64,000 nucleotides of DNA from Microbulbifer harenosus (GTDB taxonomy: Bacteria > Pseudomonadota > Gammaproteobacteria > Pseudomonadales > Cellvibrionaceae). Below are positions 63,638 to 64,000 of this stretch, piece after piece; position 1 is the first letter of the stretch, and each line of letters starts with the position of its first letter. The notes beneath the pieces were generated by a model. The model saw nothing but the letters and a program-made list of their open reading frames with translations, was not told where the DNA came from and ran no database searches. The position numbers and the translations under genes are program-made. The stretch spans positions 214,601 to 278,600 of the forward strand of contig NZ_VANI01000001.1 in assembly GCF_005771435.1 (NCBI RefSeq). Reading direction: 5' to 3'.

Positions 63638-63653
63638 GTATCCTTTGGGATAC
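63638..63653. promoter_or_regulatory. Palindromic operator of the addiction module
   Basis: GTATCCTTTGGGATAC is a six-base inverted repeat with a four-base centre, 19 bases upstream of the toxin-stub start. Autoregulation through such a palindrome is standard for type II modules. TATAGT-like AT-rich DNA adjoins it. Confidence 0.6.
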
Positions 63654-63838
63654 TATCTGCAACTGGTTTTTTCGTCTGGATTGCTACTGCGTAGCTCGTG
63701 GCTGATTGGTCTCTGGTCGGGTGGCCCACCCAAAATGCGGTTAGTGGCGCCAGTAACTCCCACCTTCAGGTGTGGAGATGTTGCATCAAGCGTTACGCGG
63801 GAAAGCCGGCGCTCAAGCCGGTAGCCAAAGTCAGCGCG

Positions 63839-64000
63839 TCAACCCACCCAGCGCTGGTTCCCGTCCCCGAAGGTACTACTGATGAATCCCGGCAGGTTGC
63901 GGGCGTAGCCGCTGTTGGTTTTGATTTTGTCGCGCACGACGAAGTAGCCGGCAACCAGTGTCGCAGCACTCCAGCCCAGGGTTTCGGCATTCACCGCCTG
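63839..64000 (-). CDS. 3' end of an unidentified gene
   Basis: The - strand frame enters at the window edge and ends at a TGA at 63839-63841, giving 53 residues beginning QAVNAETLGWSAATLVAGYF and ending FGDGNQRWVG. The GC-rich third positions and smooth composition look coding. A weak hydrophobic patch (WSAATLVAGYFVV) is present. I cannot name the family. The 185 bases between it and the addiction module show nothing. Confidence 0.45.
   Translation of the reverse strand, partial: QAVNAETLGWSAATLVAGYFVVRDKIKTNSGYARNLPGFISSTFGDGNQRWVG

Overview
The window is chromosomal DNA from a motile, capsulated gammaproteobacterium. Most of it is GC-rich. The gene families point to a marine or halophilic relative of the Cellvibrionales or Oceanospirillales, but no taxonomic marker here settles the genus, so that placement is inference. 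There is one tRNA gene (Ala, GGC), no rRNA and no CRISPR array.

Bases 1-26,200 hold a nearly continuous flagellar regulon with an enteric-type layout. The rod, hook and ring genes flgD(partial)EFGHIJ are followed by flgKL behind their own sigma-28-like promoter. A perfect inverted repeat separates flgL from the oppositely oriented block fliR-Q-P-O-N-M-L-K-J-I-H-G-F. fliE is divergent from fliF, as in E. coli. Flagellin fliC and the fliD-fliS-fliT-like operon diverge from a 260-bp region that carries one good sigma-28 promoter on each strand. The fliD operon ends with a second FliK-like protein and a stand-alone FlhB C-terminal-like protein. The master regulator pair flhDC follows, behind a 480-bp leader with a perfect CRP-type palindrome.

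Bases 26,200-31,900 hold a chaperone-usher pilus cluster. The chaperone and a small exported protein are on the + strand; tip subunit, usher and major pilin are on the - strand. A sigma-28-like promoter lies between flhC and the pilus genes, where motAB sits in enteric bacteria. Bases 32,100-35,250 hold housekeeping genes: gltX, galU and tRNA-Ala.

Bases 35,490-60,370 hold a polysaccharide locus. It has an ABC-type capsule exporter (kpsM, kpsT, kpsE, kpsD), dTDP-rhamnose synthesis (rmlA, C, D, B) and GDP-mannose synthesis (manC). After these come large multidomain glycosyltransferases, three intact sulfotransferases plus one decayed one, a WcbI-like protein, a serine-acetyltransferase-like O-acetyltransferase and a phytanoyl-CoA-dioxygenase-like enzyme. 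The simplest reading is a sulfated, possibly acetylated, rhamnose/mannose-containing capsule or exopolysaccharide. The stretch 48.4-52.9 kb is visibly AT-richer and contains two pseudogenes, as expected for transferred and decaying DNA.

Bases 60,370-64,000 are a variable flank. They hold an unrecognised AT-rich gene bracketed by two diverged copies of the same sequence, a small secreted protein, an outer-membrane-protein-like gene, a transposase remnant, an antitoxin with a mostly deleted toxin, and the 3' end of an unidentified gene. A repeat family with core GGAGCCTGCTTGCAGGCG occurs at ten places in the intergenic DNA, concentrated after gltX and between the rml genes. Three CRP-type palindromes sit upstream of flhDC, the pilin and galU.
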